From Streptomyces cynarae (GTDB lineage: Bacteria; Actinomycetota; Actinomycetes; Streptomycetales; Streptomycetaceae): a DNA stretch of 64,000 nucleotides. Below, one piece after another: positions 45,739-55,402 of the stretch. Where the stretch lies: positions 2,649,001-2,713,000 of the forward strand of contig NZ_CP106793.1 in the NCBI RefSeq assembly GCF_025642135.1. The letters are read 5' to 3'. The notes under the pieces were generated by a model. The model ran no database searches. It was given only the letters and a program-made list of their open reading frames with translations, and had not been told where the DNA came from. Made by a program: the position numbers and the translations under genes. Position 1 is the first letter of the stretch. Each line of letters opens with the position of its first letter.

Positions 45739-46560
45739 GTGACCACCCCGGCCCTGCGCCCCCAGTCCCTGCTGCTCAGCTTCCTCGGTGACGAGGTGCT
45801 GGGCCGGGGGGTGTGCGTGTACACGGGGAGCGTCATCGAGGTGTTCCGGCGCGCCGGGGTGGGCGAGCAGGCCACCCGGTCCACCCTCACCCGCATGGTC
45901 GCCCGCGGACTGCTGTCTCGCCGCCGTGAGGGCCGCCGCACGTACGTCGGCCTGACCGACCGCTCGGAGGCGATCCTGCGCGACGGGGAGCGGCGCATCT
46001 GGAAGACGGGCGCGGTCAACCGGGACTGGGACGGCACCTGGACCCTCCTCGGCTTCTCGCTCCCGGAGTCCTGGCAGCGCCAGCGGCACGATCTGCGGTC
46101 GCAGCTGACCTGGGCGGGGTTCGGGGCGCTGTTCAGCGGGCTGTGGATCGCGCCCGGCGAGGTCGATGTCTCCGCGATCGTCGCCGAGCTCGGGCTCGCG
46201 GCGCATGTGAAGGTCTTCCGGGCCCGGGCGGACACCGGCACGGACATCGCCGGAATGATCGACGAGACCTGGGACCTGGACGAACTGGCCGCCCGCTACC
46301 GGGAGTTCGAGGCGGCCTGGCGGCCGTTCGCGTCGGGCCGCACGGACATCACCGCGGAGGACGCCCTCGCACTGCGGTTGCGGCTGACCTCCGAGTGGCT
46401 GCAGGTGATCCGCAGCGACCCTCGGCTGCCCGTACGGCATCTGCCGGCCGACTGGCCCGCGGTCGGCGCGGAGGAGACGTTCCGGGCGGTCCACGGCCTG
46501 CTGGACGCGCCGGCCAGGGACGCAGCACGGCGGCTGATCGAGTCGATTCCGGCTGAGTAG
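45739..46560 (+). CDS. PaaX-family transcriptional regulator
   Basis: 273 residues from GTG. A winged helix at the N-terminus (EVFRRAGVGEQATRSTLTRMVARGLLSRRREGRRTYVGLT) is followed by the PaaX central and C-terminal domains (WDGTWTLLGFSLPES, FGALFSGLWIAP). PaaX represses phenylacetate catabolism in other bacteria and responds to phenylacetyl-CoA; no paa genes are visible here, so its target is unknown. A short perfect inverted repeat just upstream suggests autorepression. Confidence 0.9.
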   Translation: MTTPALRPQSLLLSFLGDEVLGRGVCVYTGSVIEVFRRAGVGEQATRSTLTRMVARGLLSRRREGRRTYVGLTDRSEAILRDGERRIWKTGAVNRDWDGTWTLLGFSLPESWQRQRHDLRSQLTWAGFGALFSGLWIAPGEVDVSAIVAELGLAAHVKVFRARADTGTDIAGMIDETWDLDELAARYREFEAAWRPFASGRTDITAEDALALRLRLTSEWLQVIRSDPRLPVRHLPADWPAVGAEETFRAVHGLLDAPARDAARRLIESIPAE

Positions 46561-46618
46561 CGGCCCTTCGGGCTCGTGACCCCGGCCGCGGCGTCGCGAA
46601 GTGATGTTGTGCACTCCA

Positions 46619-46648
46619 TTGACTCCCGCAAGAAATCAGCCCTACATT
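46619..46648 (+). promoter_or_regulatory. Probable promoter for the secreted hydrolase gene
   Basis: TTGACT (46619) and TACATT (46643) with an 18-base spacer resemble a housekeeping sigma (HrdB) promoter about 100 bases before the hydrolase start. Confidence 0.45.
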
Positions 46649-46752
46649 CCCTGACGTTCAGTGCACTGAGCAATCGGGCCTTCGAGCCTTCCTTCGAGCC
46701 TTAGAGCAATCGCACGGTCCCTGCCCCCGAGCCGCCAGACAGGAGCCGACGC

Positions 46753-48156
46753 ATGCGCGCCGCCCGCACTCGTCCCCGTACCCGACTCCGCATCGCCCTC
46801 GCCGCCCTGGCCACGGTGGCGTCCGCGGCCCTGACCACGCTCCCCGCCCCGGCCGCCCAGGCGGACTCGGGGGCCGCCCATCTCACCGGCACCCTCGCCG
46901 ACGGCGCCACCTGGATCGCGGACGTCCCCGCCCGCTGGAACGGCACCCTCCTCCTGTTCAGCCACGGCTTCGGCCCCACCGTCGCCCAGGACGCCCCCTC
47001 CGACGCCGTACGCACCGAGCTGCTCGCCGAGGGCTATGCGATGGCCGGGTCGTCGTACGACCCCCATGGTTCGATGTGGGCCCTGAACAGCGCGGAACGC
47101 GACCAGTTCGCCACGCTCGACGCGGTCACGGCGAAGATCGGCACACCGCGGCGCACGCTGTCCGTCGGCCAGTCCATGGGCGGGCTCGTCAACGCGCAGA
47201 TCGCCCGTGACGGCGCCGGCCGCGTCGACGGCGCGCTCGGACTGTGCGGCCTGGTCGCGGGCGGTACCGACCTGGACGACTACCAGCTCGACGCCGAGTA
47301 CACGATCGCCCGGCTGCTCCTGCCCGGGCAGGACGTCGGCCTGGTCCTCTTCGGGTCGGCCGCCGACGCGGCCGCCACCGCGAAGAAGCTCACCGACGCC
47401 GTCACCGCCGCCCAGGCCACCCCGCAGGGCCGGGCCCGGATCGCGCTGGCCGCCGCCTTCCTGAACCTGCCCGCGTGGGCGCCCGGCGAGAGCGCCCCCG
47501 CGCCGAGCGACTGGGCGGGGCAGGAGAAGCAGCAGTACGCGTGGTTCGCGCAAGGCATCCTCTCCTTCGTGGAGGGGGGCCGGTACGCGATCGAGCAGTC
47601 CGTCGGCGGCAACAACTCCTGGAACAAGGGCGTCGACTACACCCGTCTGCTGGCCGGTTCCGTGCACGCCCAGCAGGTCCGGGCCCTGTACCAGGCGGCC
47701 GGCCTGGACCTGCGCGCCGACCTGAGGTCCCTGACGGCGGGCGCCGCGATCACCGCCGACCCGGCCGCCCTACGCACCGCCCAGCGCACGTCCTCCGCCG
47801 GCCAGGGCCTGGGCGTGCCGTTGCTGGACGTGCACACCGTCGCCGACAACCTGGTCCCGGTTGAGCAGGAGCGACGGTTCGGCGACCGGGTGCGCGCAGC
47901 CGGTGACGGGGCGCTGCTTCGGCAGGCCTACGTCCAGCGCCAGGGCCACTGCGCGTTCACCACCGCCGAGACGGTGGCCGCCCTGCACGCACTGGAACAC
48001 CGCGTCACCACCGGCCACTGGGACGACGCGGCGACGCCGGGGGTGCTCCAGCGGTCGGCCACGGCGCTCGGTCTGGACGGGGCGGCGTACGTCACGTACC
48101 GACCGGCACGCCTGACGGTCGGCCGGGACCGCCCCTCATACCCCACGCAGCCCTGA
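46753..48156 (+). CDS. Secreted alpha/beta hydrolase
   Basis: 467 residues. The signal peptide has a basic start (RPRTRLR), a hydrophobic core and a likely cut after PAAQA. The hydrolase domain has the oxyanion region LFSHGF, nucleophile elbow GQSMGG, and a late His in RQGHCAFTTAET, with Asp probably in VHTVADNLVP. It is like actinobacterial secreted esterase or peptidase-type hydrolases; substrate unknown. AGGAG supports the ATG at 46753. Confidence 0.88.
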   Translation: MRAARTRPRTRLRIALAALATVASAALTTLPAPAAQADSGAAHLTGTLADGATWIADVPARWNGTLLLFSHGFGPTVAQDAPSDAVRTELLAEGYAMAGSSYDPHGSMWALNSAERDQFATLDAVTAKIGTPRRTLSVGQSMGGLVNAQIARDGAGRVDGALGLCGLVAGGTDLDDYQLDAEYTIARLLLPGQDVGLVLFGSAADAAATAKKLTDAVTAAQATPQGRARIALAAAFLNLPAWAPGESAPAPSDWAGQEKQQYAWFAQGILSFVEGGRYAIEQSVGGNNSWNKGVDYTRLLAGSVHAQQVRALYQAAGLDLRADLRSLTAGAAITADPAALRTAQRTSSAGQGLGVPLLDVHTVADNLVPVEQERRFGDRVRAAGDGALLRQAYVQRQGHCAFTTAETVAALHALEHRVTTGHWDDAATPGVLQRSATALGLDGAAYVTYRPARLTVGRDRPSYPTQP

Positions 48157-48222
48157 CGTACGGCAGCCGCCAGCCGCCCTCGCGCCCCGCACCGCACCCA
48201 CCACTGACGTTGGGACCCGCTC

Positions 48223-49836
48223 ATGTCCGACACCTCCACTCCTCCGACCTCCGCATCGGCTCCTCCGCGTGCGTCGCTCCCGATCGGCACGCTCGTCGCC
48301 GGCTGTCTCGCCGTCTGCCTGGCCCAGATCGGCCTCGCCATGCCGGCCACGCTCAACGGCCTGTTCCAGGAACACCTCCACCCCGTCGGCTCCCAGCTGA
48401 CCTGGATCTCGGACGCGTTCCTGCTGCCCGTCGCCGTTCTCGAACTGTCCTTCGGTGTTCTCGGCGACCTCTTCGGCCGCAAACGGCTCCTGGTCGGCGG
48501 CGCCGCGCTGCTGTGCGCGGGTGAGATCGTCGCCGCGAGCGCCTCCGGCATCCACCAGCTGTGGGTGGGACAAGCGCTGGCCGGCCTGGGCGCCGCCGCA
48601 CTCTTCCCCACCTCGCTCGCCATGATCGCCGCCGGCACGCACACCGGCCCCCAGCGGGCACGAGCCATCGCCGTATGGGCCTCCAGCCTGTCCGCGGGCG
48701 GCTTCCTCGCCCCGCTGCTCGGCGGCATCACGGGGACGTACGGCTCGTGGCGCTCGGCGTTCGTGGTGGTCGCGGTACTTGCCGCGATCAGCGCGCTGGT
48801 GAGCCTGTGGCTGGCCACCGACTCCAGGGCGCCGGAGGGCCGCTCACTCGACGTCGGCGGCCAGATCACCATCGGCGTCGGCCTGTTCGCACTGCTGTAC
48901 GCGGTCATCCAGGGACCGACGGACGGCTGGGGGTCCACCCCGGTTGTCGTGGCGTTCGTGATCGCGGCGGTGTTCATCGCCCTGTTCGTCTACGCCGAGA
49001 GCCGAGCCCGGTCGCCGTTGCTCCGTCTGGACCTGTTCCGCAACCGCTCCTTCGCGATCGCCTCGGTCGTCGCGGTCGTGGGCATGTTCAGCTTCCTGGG
49101 CACGGCCTACGCGGCGAGCATCCGGCTCGGCCCGATCCAGCACCAGAGCCCGATGCGTACGGCGTTCGCGTTCCTGCTGCTCAACGCCATCACGCCGGTC
49201 CTCACTCCGCTGACCTCGCGGCTGCTGCACCGGCTCCCGGCCCGGGCGCTGCTCACCGCCGGCCTGGCGCTGATCGCGGCGGGCGACTTCCTGGCGGCGG
49301 GGCTGGACGTGGGAGACGAGAACCTGACCTCCCTGATCGTGCCGCTGGGCCTGGTCGGCATCGGCTTCGCCTTCACGGTGTCGTCGATCACCGCGACCGC
49401 CGTCAACACGGTCCCGGTGCCGCTCGCGGGCATGGCGAGCGCGGCCACCAACCTGCTGCGCGACTTCGGCTTCACGCTGGGCCCGGCCGTCATCGGCGCG
49501 GTTGCTCTGAGCCAGGCCGCGTCCCGGGTGACCTCCGCGCTTGCGACCTCGTCCTCGCTGAGCGCGGAGTCGAAGGCGGCGGCACACGAGGTACTGAAGG
49601 AGGGCGGCCCGCTCGCCCTCAACTCGGTGCCTGCGGGGTCGCCGCCGGGCGCGGCCCGCTCCTACGCCCTGGACGCGCTCGGCCACGGCTACTCGATCGG
49701 GTTCGTGGTGTGCGGTTCGGCGGCCCTGTTCTCGGCACTGCTGGTGGTGACGGCACTGCGGGGGCGTACGGCGGAGGAGAGCGCGGCGGAGCCGGAGGGG
49801 GACGGGAAGGAACGTGCGGTGCTCGCCACGGGGTGA
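48223..49836 (+). CDS. MFS exporter, DHA2 (14 helices)
   Basis: 537 residues. Fourteen predicted helices, motif A as GDLFGRKRLLVGG and motif C as GGFLAPLLGGITGTYGSWRSAF. It begins 66 bases after the secreted hydrolase gene and could be co-transcribed, though their roles are not obviously linked. A long extracytoplasmic loop before the last helix (SLSAESKAAAHEVLKEGG) is usual in this branch. The substrate is presumably a drug or metabolite. Confidence 0.9.
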   Translation: MSDTSTPPTSASAPPRASLPIGTLVAGCLAVCLAQIGLAMPATLNGLFQEHLHPVGSQLTWISDAFLLPVAVLELSFGVLGDLFGRKRLLVGGAALLCAGEIVAASASGIHQLWVGQALAGLGAAALFPTSLAMIAAGTHTGPQRARAIAVWASSLSAGGFLAPLLGGITGTYGSWRSAFVVVAVLAAISALVSLWLATDSRAPEGRSLDVGGQITIGVGLFALLYAVIQGPTDGWGSTPVVVAFVIAAVFIALFVYAESRARSPLLRLDLFRNRSFAIASVVAVVGMFSFLGTAYAASIRLGPIQHQSPMRTAFAFLLLNAITPVLTPLTSRLLHRLPARALLTAGLALIAAGDFLAAGLDVGDENLTSLIVPLGLVGIGFAFTVSSITATAVNTVPVPLAGMASAATNLLRDFGFTLGPAVIGAVALSQAASRVTSALATSSSLSAESKAAAHEVLKEGGPLALNSVPAGSPPGAARSYALDALGHGYSIGFVVCGSAALFSALLVVTALRGRTAEESAAEPEGDGKERAVLATG

Positions 49837-49952
49837 GGCGGGCGACGGGTGTTGTCGCGAGGCCATGGGGCTGCTCCAGCATCCCCGGGCCTCGCGTCGG
49901 CAGCAGAGCGACGCGGCGAAAGCCGATTGACTGTGTCCCAAGGGGGCACACG

Positions 49953-50414
49953 ATGGACATGGTCGGCGACACGGACGACGACAGGTCGATGCGTCGGCAG
50001 GGTTCGAGCGGCCACCGGACGGTGCCGCACACCGCCGATGTACGGATCGAGGCGTGGGGAGTGAGCCGGGAGAGCTGCCTGGCGGAGGCGGCGACCGGCC
50101 TCGTGGACTGCTTCGCGGACCTGTCCACGGCACGTCCCACCGCCGTGGAGCGCGTAAGACTGGCCGAGAACGACGACGACGATCTGCTGGCCGCGCTCCT
50201 GGAGGAGGTCGTCTACCGGCTGGAGGTCCACGGCCAGGTGCCCGTGGACGTGGAGGCCGAGTCCGACGACGACGGGCTCGAGGTGCGGCTGACGGTCACC
50301 GGCCTGTCGGACGTGGAGATCACCGGCGCCGTACCGAAGGGCGTGTCGTGGCACGGCCTGCACATGGGCCCGGACCCGTACGGCTGGTCGTGCACGGCGA
50401 TCGTGGACGTGTGA
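49953..50414 (+). CDS. Archease (RtcB co-factor protein)
   Basis: 153 residues. The archease fold is recognised by PHTADVRIEAWG near the start, LLEEVVYRLE in the middle and AVPKGVSWHGLHMGPDP with VDV at the end. The conserved Asp residues bind the metal used to guanylylate RtcB and let it turn over. AGGGGG precedes the ATG. It converges on rtcB with a 45-base gap, a close pairing that supports joint function. Confidence 0.9.
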   Translation: MDMVGDTDDDRSMRRQGSSGHRTVPHTADVRIEAWGVSRESCLAEAATGLVDCFADLSTARPTAVERVRLAENDDDDLLAALLEEVVYRLEVHGQVPVDVEAESDDDGLEVRLTVTGLSDVEITGAVPKGVSWHGLHMGPDPYGWSCTAIVDV

Positions 50415-50459
50415 GCAGCCGTCGTCCTGCGGGGTCATGGGTTTGTGGGCTTCATGGGC

Positions 50460-51872
50460 TCAGCCCTTGACCACCCCGAGCGGCACCAGGCGGGCGACGA
50501 CACGGCACAGTCCGGCACTCTCACTCGCCGCCACGACCTCGCCGACGTCCTTGTACGCCTCAGGGGCCTCCTCGGTCAGGCCGCGCCAGGAGAGCGGACG
50601 CGCGGCGATACCGTCCCGCTCGAGCCTGGCCCGCAGCTCCCTGCCGGTGATGGAACGGGCGGCCTGGTGGCGGCTCATCCGGCGCCCCGCACCGTGGCAG
50701 GTGGAGAAGAAGGCACCTCCGCCGGGCACACCCGCCAGGACGTACGAGGCCGTTCCCATGGTCCCGGGGATCAACACGGGCTGCCCCTGCTCGCGAAGGT
50801 CCTCGGGAAGCTCGGGATGCCCGGGCGGAAACGCCCGAGTGGCGCCCTTGCGGTGCACGCACAGCCGACGCCGCCGCCCGGCCACGTCATGGGTCTCGAG
50901 CTTGGCGAGGTTGTGCGACACGTCGTACACGAGGGACAACCGGACGTCGGCGGCGCGGCGGAAGACCCGACGGGCGGCTTCGGTGAGGAGCTGGCGGTTG
51001 GCGCGCCCGTAATTGGCGGCGGCTGCCATGGCACCCAGATACGCCTGCCCCTCCGGCGAGGCGACCGGGGTGCAGGCCAGCTGCCGATCGGGCACGGCGA
51101 TGCCGTACCGGGTCATGGCCCGGTCCATCGCCCGCACATGATCGGTACAGATCTGATGCCCGAGCCCGCGCGACCCACAGTGGATCATGACGGTCACCTG
51201 GCCGCGGGCGATCCCGAAGGCGCCGGCGGCCGCCTGGTCGTACACCTCGGCGACCTGCTGCACCTCGAGGAAGTGGTTGGCCGATCCCAGGCTGCCCACC
51301 TGCCCGAGCCCCCGCTCACGGGCCCGTCCGCCGACTTGCCCGACATCGGCGTCACGGACCGCTCCCCCATCCTCACACCGTGCAAGATCCCGTTCTTCAC
51401 CATGCCCCTGCTCCACGGCATAACGGGCTCCGCCCTCCAGCACGCGCTCCAGCTCCCCGGCCCGGCTCGGCCGCCACACACCACCGGGCCCCGCGCCACG
51501 CGGGATGGCCCGGTCGAGCCCGTCCATGACCGCGTCCATGGCGGAGGCGAGCTGGGCGCGATCACAGTCGGCGGCCAGCAACCGCACCCCACAGGAGATG
51601 TCGAACCCGACCCCTCCCGGCGACACGACGCCCCCGTCGTCGACGTCGGTCGCCGCGACCCCGCCGATGGGAAAGCCGTAGCCCCAGTGGATGTCGGGCA
51701 TGGCGTACGAGGCGCCGACGATGCCGGGCAGCGTGGCCACGTTGACGACCTGCCCCAGCGCCTGCTGGGCGTCGCTGAGCAGGGCGCGGGAGGCGAAGAC
51801 GACGCCCGGGACGCGCATGTCGCCGTGTCGTTCGATGCGGAAGCGGTGGGGTGCTTCTTCCAGGAGTTCCAT
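50460..51872 (-). CDS. rtcB: RNA-splicing ligase RtcB
   Basis: 470 residues. All key segments are present: [33 protein letters not shown] (metal Cys), [45 protein letters not shown] (with the guanylylation-associated loop) and [11 protein letters not shown]. It joins 2',3'-cyclic phosphate or 3'-phosphate RNA to 5'-OH RNA using GTP and Mn2+. AGGAG is seven bases upstream of the ATG at 51872. In bacteria it serves RNA repair; the neighbouring archease is its activator. Confidence 0.95.
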   Translation of the reverse strand: MELLEEAPHRFRIERHGDMRVPGVVFASRALLSDAQQALGQVVNVATLPGIVGASYAMPDIHWGYGFPIGGVAATDVDDGGVVSPGGVGFDISCGVRLLAADCDRAQLASAMDAVMDGLDRAIPRGAGPGGVWRPSRAGELERVLEGGARYAVEQGHGEERDLARCEDGGAVRDADVGQVGGRARERGLGQVGSLGSANHFLEVQQVAEVYDQAAAGAFGIARGQVTVMIHCGSRGLGHQICTDHVRAMDRAMTRYGIAVPDRQLACTPVASPEGQAYLGAMAAAANYGRANRQLLTEAARRVFRRAADVRLSLVYDVSHNLAKLETHDVAGRRRRLCVHRKGATRAFPPGHPELPEDLREQGQPVLIPGTMGTASYVLAGVPGGGAFFSTCHGAGRRMSRHQAARSITGRELRARLERDGIAARPLSWRGLTEEAPEAYKDVGEVVAASESAGLCRVVARLVPLGVVKG

Positions 51873-52030
51873 GGTGGTCTCCTGCGGTGCGTGCGGCGCG
51901 GGTCGCCTCGGGTAGACCACCGCAGCGGACCCGCTGCCTTCCGAGTTCCGCGCGGGGGCGGGGTGACTCCCGCGGTCGGCAGTGTCGGTCATCCCTTCGC
52001 CCAGGCCCTCAGGGCTCGCCTCAGCCGACT

Positions 52031-52294
52031 CTAGTCAGCGTAGTGATAGCGAGCCTTGAGGATCTTGACTTCTTTGTCATCGACTCGGTAGACGAGGCGG
52101 TGTTCGTCATCAACGCGTCGCGACCAGTAGCCGGAGAGGTCTCCTTTGAGCGGCTCGGGCTTGCCGATGCCGTTGAAGGGATCGCGTTGGATCTCGCCGA
52201 TGAGACGAACGACGCGACGCACCATCTTTCGGTCGGTCTCCAGCCAGTACTGGAAGTCGTCCCAGGCGCCCGGGTCGAAGTTGACGTCCCTCAC
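52031..52294 (-). CDS. yoeB: Toxin YoeB (RelE superfamily mRNA interferase)
   Basis: 87 residues. Typical Txe/YoeB features: [48 protein letters not shown] and a C-terminal KARYHY, with the catalytic Glu/Arg/His/Tyr set of the family. It cleaves mRNA in the ribosomal A site. The GTG start overlaps the antitoxin stop (GTGA), the usual coupling of such modules. Confidence 0.93.
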   Translation of the reverse strand: MRDVNFDPGAWDDFQYWLETDRKMVRRVVRLIGEIQRDPFNGIGKPEPLKGDLSGYWSRRVDDEHRLVYRVDDKEVKILKARYHYAD

Positions 52295-52563
52295 TCCTCA
52301 CCGGCCAGCTCTTGGAGGTCGTCAAGGCTCTTGGTGATTCCTGTCTGGCCCGCACGGTCGCGGGCGACAGCCTCCATGAGACGGCGTGCGTTGGCCGGCG
52401 ATCGCAGGAGGTAGATGGTCTCCTGCCAGGCGTCGTAGTCCTCGGCAGACATGAGTATGGCGTCGCCGTGCTTGGAGTGGATGCGTACGGGCGCGTGGTC
52501 GTCGTTGACCTTCTTGATCAGGGGAAAGAGCTCCTTGCGCGCCTCGCTCGCAGTGAAGGCCAT
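52291..52563 (-). CDS. yefM: Antitoxin YefM (Phd/YefM family)
   Basis: 90 residues. The N-terminal DNA-binding Phd/YefM fold is [43 protein letters not shown]; the C-terminal disordered part ([12 protein letters not shown]) binds the toxin. GGAAGGG is just upstream of the ATG. It represses the operon through the two palindromes at 52586-52626. Confidence 0.93.
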   Translation of the reverse strand: MAFTASEARKELFPLIKKVNDDHAPVRIHSKHGDAILMSAEDYDAWQETIYLLRSPANARRLMEAVARDRAGQTGITKSLDDLQELAGEE

Positions 52564-52585
52564 GGCACCCTTCCTCTCTTGAACC

Positions 52586-52626
52586 GGTACGGAAAATCGT
52601 ACCTGACTGGTACGGAAGTACGTACT
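52586..52626. promoter_or_regulatory. Paired operators of the yefM-yoeB module
   Basis: Two copies of GGTACG-N6-CGTAC(C/T), at 52586-52603 and 52609-52626, lie 23 bases apart and end close to the antitoxin start. Two palindromes with a GTAC core are the arrangement known for YefM-YoeB autorepression. Confidence 0.7.
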
Positions 52627-52729
52627 GCTTTCACACGAGTACGGGCAGCCGCGAAGCGCGAACGCCTGACGGCGAACGCGCCCTTCCAGTGTCTGCAGGT
52701 GCAGGCACCGCTCAGCGGCCCTCGGACGG

Positions 52730-52940
52730 AGTCCGGACTCCCCGGGGCCGGCTCCCGCCGCACCGAGACGTACGGCCAACTCCGCAATGTCGCCGAGTTG
52801 GCCGTACGTCAAATCGTGCGACGAGAGGCCCTCGCGGAGGGAGGTGAACGCCGTCGCGTACCCGGGTGCCGGTCGCACAGCAGCCCGGCGACCGAGGCCT
52901 CGGGGCTGCCGTAGCGGGAGAGGAGGACGTCGACGGTCAC
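52730..52940 (-). pseudogene. Remnant of an AMP-forming acyl-CoA synthetase gene (5' end)
   Basis: A GTG at 52940 opens TVDVLLSRYGSPEASVAGLLCDRHP, the N-terminus of an acyl-CoA/AMP ligase. One frame over it continues as ATAFTSLREGLSSHDLTYGQL and AVRLGAAGAGPGES, the typical adenylate-forming enzyme start. Similarity ends near 52730 and the catalytic domain is absent; the toxin-antitoxin promoter follows. A truncated, frameshifted fragment is the simplest reading. The similarity call is from memory of the family. Confidence 0.6.
52767..52810. terminator. 16-bp hairpin within the synthetase remnant
   Basis: A perfect 16-bp inverted repeat (GACGTACGGCCAACTC at 52767-52782 and 52795-52810, 12-base loop) lies downstream of the leftward acyltransferase gene and upstream of the toxin-antitoxin promoter, where it may terminate transcription. 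Confidence 0.55.
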
Positions 52941-52944
52941 GGGG

Positions 52945-54126
52945 TCACCCCGCGACGGGAGCGATGGGCTGCTCCTCGGCGGTGTCGAGTACGGCCGCCG
53001 GCTCTGACTTGGCCCTGGGCCGGGCGAACCTGCGCATCAACGGCTCCTCCACGCACCTGTTCAGCAGCCAGGCCAGACCCCACGACAACGCGAAGGCGAA
53101 CAGGCCGAGACCGACCGCCTCGGCCGTGCCCCACGATTTCGTGGCACCGAGCGCCACATGGCCGAAGTTGAGCACCAGCCAGTGCAGCAGGTAGAAGGCG
53201 AAGGAGAGCTCGCCGCCCCTGACGAACACCCGGCTGCGGAACGGCGACCAGGTCCCCTCGATGTCCGCGGTGGCCCCCGCCGCGACGACCAGGGCGATCG
53301 GTCCGCTCGTCGCCGCCACGAAACTCCACGGCTCCGCGATGTTCGAGGCGAGGAGGTAGCCGCCGAAGAGCAGTGTCATGGCCGCCCACAGCGGCAGCCT
53401 GATCCACTTGCCGGTCATGACGATGCGGGCCATCACCATGCCGAGGACGAACTCCAGGGCGCGCACGGGCGGCGCCATCTGGATGAACCAGACCCGGTAG
53501 GTCGGGATGGTGAAGTACATCGGCTTCGCGGGCAGCAGCTCGGCAACGAACGGGATCGCCCAGGTCGCCGCGACCAGGCCGGCGGCCCACCACCACAGGC
53601 GCTCGGGCTGGATGGCCGCGACGGCCCGGCGGAAGAGCGGGAAGCAGGCGTAGAAGAAGACCTCCGCGGACAGCGACCAGCTCACGAAGTCCATGCTGAA
53701 GAACGTGTCGGAGCTCGGGAACCAGGAGTGGATCAGGAACAGGTTCGGCACCGCGCTCTGCCAGCGTATGGAGACGCCGAGCCAGACCATCAGGATCGCG
53801 GCGATCAGCCAGGCGACCACGTGGTTGGGCACCACCTTGACGGCCCGGCGGCGCCAGAACCTGCGCGCCGGCTCACCGGGCTTGGCGATCAGCGTGAGGA
53901 TGAACCCGCTCAGCACGAAGAAGAAGCCCACCCCTATGGGCCCCGTCCTGTGGAAGAGCGTCATGTAGGTGTCGGCGGCCCACTTGTCGTGGAAGGGGAA
54001 CTGGAAGGCGAAGTGGAAGGTGAACACCAGGGTGGCTGCGACGAGCCGCATGCCGTTCAGGCCGGGCAGCCAGGCGGGGCGCGCGCCGGCCTGCGGACTG
54101 CCGGAGCGGGTCTGGGGGCGTGCCAT
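52945..54126 (-). CDS. Acyltransferase-3 family membrane O-acyltransferase
   Basis: 393 residues, about ten helices. It starts GLNGMRLVAATLVFTFHF, the family's first helix with its catalytic His, followed by GVGFFFVLSGFIL and FYLLHWLVLNF near the C-terminus. The type acylates sugars, macrolides or cell-wall glycans (MdmB and OafA relatives). It lies beside an aromatic polyketide cluster and could decorate the product, but a cell-surface role is equally possible. Confidence 0.9.
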   Translation of the reverse strand: MARPQTRSGSPQAGARPAWLPGLNGMRLVAATLVFTFHFAFQFPFHDKWAADTYMTLFHRTGPIGVGFFFVLSGFILTLIAKPGEPARRFWRRRAVKVVPNHVVAWLIAAILMVWLGVSIRWQSAVPNLFLIHSWFPSSDTFFSMDFVSWSLSAEVFFYACFPLFRRAVAAIQPERLWWWAAGLVAATWAIPFVAELLPAKPMYFTIPTYRVWFIQMAPPVRALEFVLGMVMARIVMTGKWIRLPLWAAMTLLFGGYLLASNIAEPWSFVAATSGPIALVVAAGATADIEGTWSPFRSRVFVRGGELSFAFYLLHWLVLNFGHVALGATKSWGTAEAVGLGLFAFALSWGLAWLLNRCVEEPLMRRFARPRAKSEPAAVLDTAEEQPIAPVAG

Positions 54127-54371
54127 GAGGCATCAACTCCAAGGAGGTGGATACGGGAGGCATCGGCAATAGTGCTGCCGATGGCTTGAAGTCGCCTTGA
54201 ATCATGTGGCGTTGCGCACTCCGGATGAGCGCCCGCTGAAGACCGCGTGTCCCGGCCCCCGGTGAACAGGGCCCGTTCGATGAGTCTCCGAGAGGCCGAT
54301 ACGTGGCCGGGGCATACGTGGCCGGGGCTGCGGCGGAAGGCCCCCGCCGATCGGCTTTCGGGTGGTGGTTC

Positions 54372-55367
54372 TCAGGCGGTGCGGGGCAGCAGCACCACGC
54401 GGCCCTGGTGGGCCCGGGACTCGATGATCTCGTGGCCCTTGGCCGCCTCGACGAGCGGAAGACGGGCGTGTACGGCGGCCTTGAGGCGGCCCGACATCAG
54501 ATGGTCCGTCAGCTCGGCGAGGCCGTCGGAGTACTGCTGCGGGTGCAGGCGCTGCCAGGCCGAGAGGGAGAAGCCGGTCACGAACTTCAGGCCGATCAGG
54601 TCCAGCACCGGCACCTTCGGCACCTCCGTGCCGCCGCCTGCGGAGCCGTAGAAGACGAGCCGCCCGCCGGGCGCGAGCAGGCCGATCCCCGCGAGCAGGA
54701 CGTCACCGCCGACGCTGTCCAGGATCAGGTCGACGCCCCGCCCGCCGGCGGCGGTCGCGACCTCCTCGGTCCACCCGGGGCGGGTGTAGTCGACCACCGC
54801 GTCGGCGCCGAGGGAACGGGCGAAGTCCAGTTTGGCCGGGGAGCTCGCGGTCGCGATCACCCGGCCCGCGCCCGCCAACTTGGCCAGCTGCACGGACAGA
54901 TGACCGATTCCGCCTGCGGCCGCGTGCACCAGGACGGTCTCCCCCGCCCCCAGCCGCCCGGTCGCGAGCGTGCCCACCGCGATGGGCCCCGCGCCCGGCA
55001 GCACCGTCGCCGCCGCGGCGTCGAGCCCTTCGGGCACTGGCACCAGGGTCGCGGCGTCGGCCACCGCGTACTCGGCGTACGCGCCCTGCATCAGAAAAGC
55101 GCCGACCCGGTCGCCGGCCTTGACGTGCTCGACCTGCGGACCCACGGCCTCGACCCTGCCGACCACGTCGCCGCCCAGGACCACCGGGAGCGTCGGCTTC
55201 CACATCGGTGCGGGGAAACAGTCGCGGCGCATCTGGGTCTGGGCGAAGCCCACGCTGACGGCCTCGGCGGCGATCAGCACCTGTCCCGGACCGGGCTCGG
55301 GGACGTCGGCGTGGGTCACCTGCAGGACGTCGGGTGCGCCGTAGCGGGCGATCGGGACGGCACGCAT
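54372..55367 (-). CDS. Quinone oxidoreductase-like MDR enzyme
   Basis: 331 residues. GroES-like N-terminal domain (PGPGQVLIAAEAVSVGF, VVLGGDVVGRVEAVG), then the Rossmann motif VHAAAGGIGHLSVQLAKLAGA and ILDSVGGDVL. The structural zinc cysteines are lacking, as in zeta-crystallin-type NADPH:quinone reductases. GAGGAG lies before the ATG at 55367. First-listed of a four-gene redox run with small gaps (35, 33 and 78 bases), probably one operon transcribed from the right. Confidence 0.9.
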   Translation of the reverse strand: MRAVPIARYGAPDVLQVTHADVPEPGPGQVLIAAEAVSVGFAQTQMRRDCFPAPMWKPTLPVVLGGDVVGRVEAVGPQVEHVKAGDRVGAFLMQGAYAEYAVADAATLVPVPEGLDAAAATVLPGAGPIAVGTLATGRLGAGETVLVHAAAGGIGHLSVQLAKLAGAGRVIATASSPAKLDFARSLGADAVVDYTRPGWTEEVATAAGGRGVDLILDSVGGDVLLAGIGLLAPGGRLVFYGSAGGGTEVPKVPVLDLIGLKFVTGFSLSAWQRLHPQQYSDGLAELTDHLMSGRLKAAVHARLPLVEAAKGHEIIESRAHQGRVVLLPRTA

Positions 55368-55402
55368 GTGCTTGCTCCTCACGAGGGGACGGGTCACCCG
55401 GT

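Noticed and set aside
45739..46560. Phenylacetate catabolism control by the PaaX-type gene
   Set aside because: No paa genes are present in the window, so only the family name is reported.
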